A DNA stretch of 63,695 bases, taken from WTAW01 sp964406575. GTDB lineage: Bacteria > Acidobacteriota > Aminicenantia > Aminicenantales > Aminicenantaceae. Shown one piece after another: positions 61,105 through 63,695 of the stretch. Each line of letters starts with the position of its first letter. Positions within the stretch are counted from its first letter, which is position 1. A model generated the notes under the pieces. The model was given only the letters and a program-made list of their open reading frames with translations. It was not told where the DNA came from and ran no database searches. The stretch covers positions 1 to 63,695 of the forward strand of contig CAYOSH010000024.1 of assembly GCA_964406575.1 (NCBI GenBank), written 5' to 3'. The translations under genes and the position numbers were made by a program.

Positions 61105-61127
61105 AAGGACTGGAAAATGAGGATAGC

Positions 61128-61931
61128 ATGAAACTTGAATTTTGGGGCGTTCGGGGCACAATGCCCATTTCCGGAAAGGACAGAGTCAAATACGGGGGGA
61201 ACACGATCTGTTCAGCCGTCTATGCCAATGATGAATATCCGATCATCATCGATGCGGGCACAGGCATTAAAAGACTGGGCGATGAGATCGTCCGTAAAAA
61301 AGGAGACAAACCCCTCAATCTGAGCATCCTTCTCACCCATTTTCATCTCGACCATATTCAGGGTTTTCCTTTTTTCGCGCCTCTTTATCTCCCCGATGCG
61401 ATTCTTACGATTTATAGCCCCCAAAGTCCCAAAGAGACCGAGCGATACCTGAGTGGACTCATGTCTGGAAGATATTTCCCCGTTGATTTCTGGGGAACGC
61501 CATCGATGAAAATCTATCTCCAGATCCAGGGAGATTTTTCTCTCAAGGGAGTCCGAATTGGAATGTGTCCGTTGCACCACCCCCAAGGGAGTGTCGCCTA
61601 TAAGCTCGCGACTGAGGAAAAGTCCATCGTGTTTGCCACAGACACAGAACACCCAGCCACCGGAGTCGATGAAAAACTGGCAGCGTTCGCCGAAGGAGCC
61701 GATGACTTCATCTATGACGCCACTTACACTTTAAAGGAATATGAGAGTGGGAAAATCGGGTGGGGACACAGCACTTGGCTGGAAGGCACAAAACTGGCCA
61801 ATGAGGCAAAGGTCAAACATCTTTATCTTTCTCATTTCAATCCGGACCATTCCGACAGAAATTTGGATGAGATCGTTACCAAAGCTCAGGAAAAGTTTCC
61901 CAAAACATCGGGAGCTAAAGAGTCCTCTTAG
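61128..61931 (+). CDS. MBL-fold metallohydrolase
   Basis: 267 aa. The metal site HFHLDH (HxHxDH) lies in LLTHFHLDHIQGFPFF near residue 69. Further ligands are likely in LHHPQGSVAY, FATDTEHPA and the final LSHFNPDHSDRN. The opening GVRGTMPISG...KYGGNT is that of a PhnP/RNase Z-like subgroup. A GAGGA ribosome site precedes the ATG. Placed between an adenylate cyclase and a cyclic-nucleotide-binding channel, it could be the phosphodiesterase of the set (inference; some class II/III phosphodiesterases have this fold). Other phosphoester substrates are possible. Confidence 0.88.
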   Translation: MKLEFWGVRGTMPISGKDRVKYGGNTICSAVYANDEYPIIIDAGTGIKRLGDEIVRKKGDKPLNLSILLTHFHLDHIQGFPFFAPLYLPDAILTIYSPQSPKETERYLSGLMSGRYFPVDFWGTPSMKIYLQIQGDFSLKGVRIGMCPLHHPQGSVAYKLATEEKSIVFATDTEHPATGVDEKLAAFAEGADDFIYDATYTLKEYESGKIGWGHSTWLEGTKLANEAKVKHLYLSHFNPDHSDRNLDEIVTKAQEKFPKTSGAKESS

Positions 61932-61949
61932 AAAAGAGAAGGAGGGACA

Positions 61950-63581
61950 ATGAATACCGCCGGAATCCAGCCGTCGTCCTTATACTTCGAAATGCTGTTT
62001 CTTTTATTAGCCGTTGTTTTGGTGTTTGTGCTCTATTTCCTGGGGCGTATGATGATCACAAAATTTTTTTCCTCTAGCCAAAAGCCTGCAGCCATCTTTC
62101 TCTCACGATTGGACCTGCCCTTTGTGTTGATTGTGGTCACTCTGTGTTTGAAGATCTCTCCCGTGCAGGATGTTTTGTTCCCGAGCCGGAAGATCACATC
62201 TTATCTCGATGGTGTTCTTGTCTTTTTTGCGATCTTTTTTCTGATCCGGTTTGTCGATGCCATGTTTAACAGTTGGTTCGCGAGGCGCGGTTTGCCCTTC
62301 CCTCTTCCCGATGTGCTTCACAATCTGATCCTGGCTGTTATTTATCTGATCGTTTTTTTTATCATCATGCGCGGCGTTTTCGGATTCAACATCACTCCGT
62401 TTTTAGCCACTTCCGCTCTTCTCACCATGATTCTGGGTTTGGCATTCCAGGGCGTCCTCAGCAATATCCTCTCCGGCATGTCCCTCCACCTCACCAAATC
62501 TTTTGCTAAGGGAGATTGGATCGCAGTGGGGGAGAATGAAGGGATCGTGATCAATACCAACTGGCGGGAAACACGCATCTTCGACAGGTCCTCGAATATC
62601 ATCGTCATCCCCAATAACGTTGTGGCTTCTGAGAAGATCACCAACTTCTCTTATCCCAACAAGAAGACAGCGCTGAAAATTCCTGTGAAGGCCAGTTATA
62701 ATGCGCCACCTTCGGAAGTCTTTGAGGCGCTGTTGGAAGCGGCTGCGGATGTGCCGGAAGTTTTGTCCGAGCCGGCGCCAGAAGCCCATCTTTTGAGCTA
62801 TGAAGATTTCGGCATAAACTATGCGATCAAGTTCTGGATAACGGATTTCCGCCGCAAATTACCGATTAAGGCTGCCGTCGGAAGGAATATCTGGTACAAA
62901 TTCAAGAGACGCAATATCGAAATTCCCGTACCTTTAAGTGATAAAGTCAAAGAAGTTTTGGCGGGATTGGACAGGACAGAAAAAACACACGCAAGCGAAA
63001 AGGAGAGGGAGAGGACGGCTCGCGATTTACTGAAATCAAATTTTTTGAAGTACCAGGAAGGGGAGCAAAAGGGGCAGCTTCTGGTGTCTGAGGAGGAGTT
63101 GATGGCCTTTGCGTCATCGATCCGCAGGCACAGATTTGCACAAGGAGAGACTGTTTTCAAACAAGGAGATAGAGGAACAAGCTGTTATGTTGTGGCCAGG
63201 GGGTCAATCAAAGGAGAGATCGTTTATAAAGAAGAAGGCAAGCAGAAAGAGGAGGGCAATGAATACAAATCTGAATTCAAAGTTGAACCAGGAGGGATCT
63301 TCGGTGAGATGTCGCTGTTTACCGGGATGCCCCGAACGGCGACGTGTTGTGTTGAAGAGGATGCCGAACTGCTGGAGATAGAAGCCGAAAGTTTTGCCCG
63401 ATTACTGGAGCGGAATCCCAACGTGGGTGAAGTGATCGCCGATTTAGCAAGTAAGCGGAATAGAGAAAATCAGGAGCTTTTAAAAAAGATAAAAGAGCTC
63501 TCCGCAGCCGACATCGAAGTCAGCACCAACAAACACTCTATCCTCGCTCGCCTGAAAAACCTGGTAAAACGTTTCGCATAA
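61950..63581 (+). CDS. MscS-family channel with C-terminal cyclic-nucleotide-binding domain (bCNG type)
   Basis: 543 aa. About four TM helices (residues 10-190) end in the MscS pore region (FLATSALLTMILGLAFQGVL, then SGMSLHLTKSFAKGDWIAVG), followed by the beta domain (VIPNNVVASEKITNFSYPNK). Residues 385-510 are a cNMP-binding domain with the phosphate-binding cassette GGIFGEMSLFTGMPRTATC, including the Glu and Arg that bind cAMP. This is the architecture of bacterial cyclic-nucleotide-gated channels of the MscS superfamily. GGAGGG lies ahead of the ATG. It starts 19 nt after the MBL gene. Confidence 0.93.
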   Translation: MNTAGIQPSSLYFEMLFLLLAVVLVFVLYFLGRMMITKFFSSSQKPAAIFLSRLDLPFVLIVVTLCLKISPVQDVLFPSRKITSYLDGVLVFFAIFFLIRFVDAMFNSWFARRGLPFPLPDVLHNLILAVIYLIVFFIIMRGVFGFNITPFLATSALLTMILGLAFQGVLSNILSGMSLHLTKSFAKGDWIAVGENEGIVINTNWRETRIFDRSSNIIVIPNNVVASEKITNFSYPNKKTALKIPVKASYNAPPSEVFEALLEAAADVPEVLSEPAPEAHLLSYEDFGINYAIKFWITDFRRKLPIKAAVGRNIWYKFKRRNIEIPVPLSDKVKEVLAGLDRTEKTHASEKERERTARDLLKSNFLKYQEGEQKGQLLVSEEELMAFASSIRRHRFAQGETVFKQGDRGTSCYVVARGSIKGEIVYKEEGKQKEEGNEYKSEFKVEPGGIFGEMSLFTGMPRTATCCVEEDAELLEIEAESFARLLERNPNVGEVIADLASKRNRENQELLKKIKELSAADIEVSTNKHSILARLKNLVKRFA

Positions 63582-63597
63582 AATTTTGATTTTCGAA

Positions 63598-63688
63598 TGT
63601 AGGCTCAGCTCCCCGAGCGGACCGATGTTCGAATCGTTCTCGAAACGCACCACCCGGATGTAGGGTCCGTTCCCCGAACGGACCGGTG
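63598..63688. repeat. Dispersed hairpin repeats, family C (two units)
   Basis: A degenerate unit GTAGGCTCA-GCTC-CCC-GAGC-GGACC near 63599-63623, and a perfect GGTCCGTTC-CCC-GAACGGACC at 63664-63684. They follow the channel gene at the window edge. Confidence 0.8.
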
Positions 63689-63695
63689 GTTTTTC

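Noticed and set aside
1..63695. CRISPR array, rRNA genes, complete insertion sequence.
   Set aside because: No regularly spaced direct repeats, no rRNA-like stretches and no transposase reading frame were found.

Overview
The window looks like chromosomal DNA of an uncultivated, probably anaerobic diderm bacterium, recovered as a metagenome scaffold. It contains one 100-N gap flanked by identical 55-bp ends. Diderm character is shown by TonB-ExbB-ExbD, a Wzx/Wzy/Wzz surface-glycan locus, SecDF-YajC and a predicted lipoprotein M48 peptidase. HypCDE and several radical SAM proteins point to an anaerobic, hydrogenase-bearing lifestyle. The TonB protein, with a proline run and a long Gly-Gly-Val repeat, resembles those of Acidobacteriota and Candidatus Aminicenantes. 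I infer that lineage with moderate confidence; there is no rRNA here to prove it.

Layout. 1-9.0 kb: an AT-richer minus-strand series (flippase, B12-radical SAM, sulfatase-fold membrane protein, GT39, radical SAM, CapK-like adenylating enzyme). 9.0-9.5 kb: the gap plus a decayed fragment of a priming glycosyltransferase. 9.5-29.1 kb: the surface-polysaccharide locus, with two complete priming transferases, a second flippase, two Wzy/ligase-type polymerases, a Wzz-like protein, four GT4-type glycosyltransferases, an FAD enzyme, a RmlD-like reductase, and a GT39 gene interrupted by two in-frame TAA codons. 29.1-31.8 kb: hypC-hypD-hypE, with a 245-bp inverted-repeat element between hypD and hypE. 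32.3-37.6 kb: the envelope/isoprenoid cluster uppS-cdsA-dxr-rseP-ispG. 37.8-42.8 kb: larE, a 2-hydroxyacid dehydrogenase, a nucleoside phosphorylase, and an overlapping pair of a ParB-like protein and a spore-photoproduct-lyase-like radical SAM protein. 42.8-50.3 kb, minus strand: tonB-exbB-exbD, secF, secD, yajC, tgt and ychF. 50.7-55.0 kb: UbiA/MenA prenyltransferase, lepB, a degenerate phosphodiesterase-fold membrane protein, and a SAM hydrolase. 55.1-63.6 kb: recD2, an SH3 protein, an M48 lipoprotein peptidase, then a CHASE2 adenylate cyclase, an MBL-fold hydrolase and an MscS channel with a cyclic-nucleotide-binding domain.

The strongest candidates for something new are: (1) the cyclase / MBL hydrolase / cNMP-gated MscS series, which could be a complete cyclic-nucleotide circuit; (2) a recurring leaderless-gene signature, with a sigma70-type promoter whose -10 box ends 6-8 nt before the start codon at four or five genes; (3) a non-autonomous transposon-like family with 23-bp terminal inverted repeats, a 9-bp target duplication and long and short forms differing by exactly 93 bp; (4) a dispersed hairpin family whose stems covary; (5) CBM36/60-like tails on two different glycan-locus membrane enzymes; (6) a ComEA-like helix-hairpin-helix insertion in SecF; and (7) the ParB-like/SPL-like gene pair.

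No rRNA gene, CRISPR array, complete insertion sequence or replication origin was seen, and no tRNA gene was recognised by eye.
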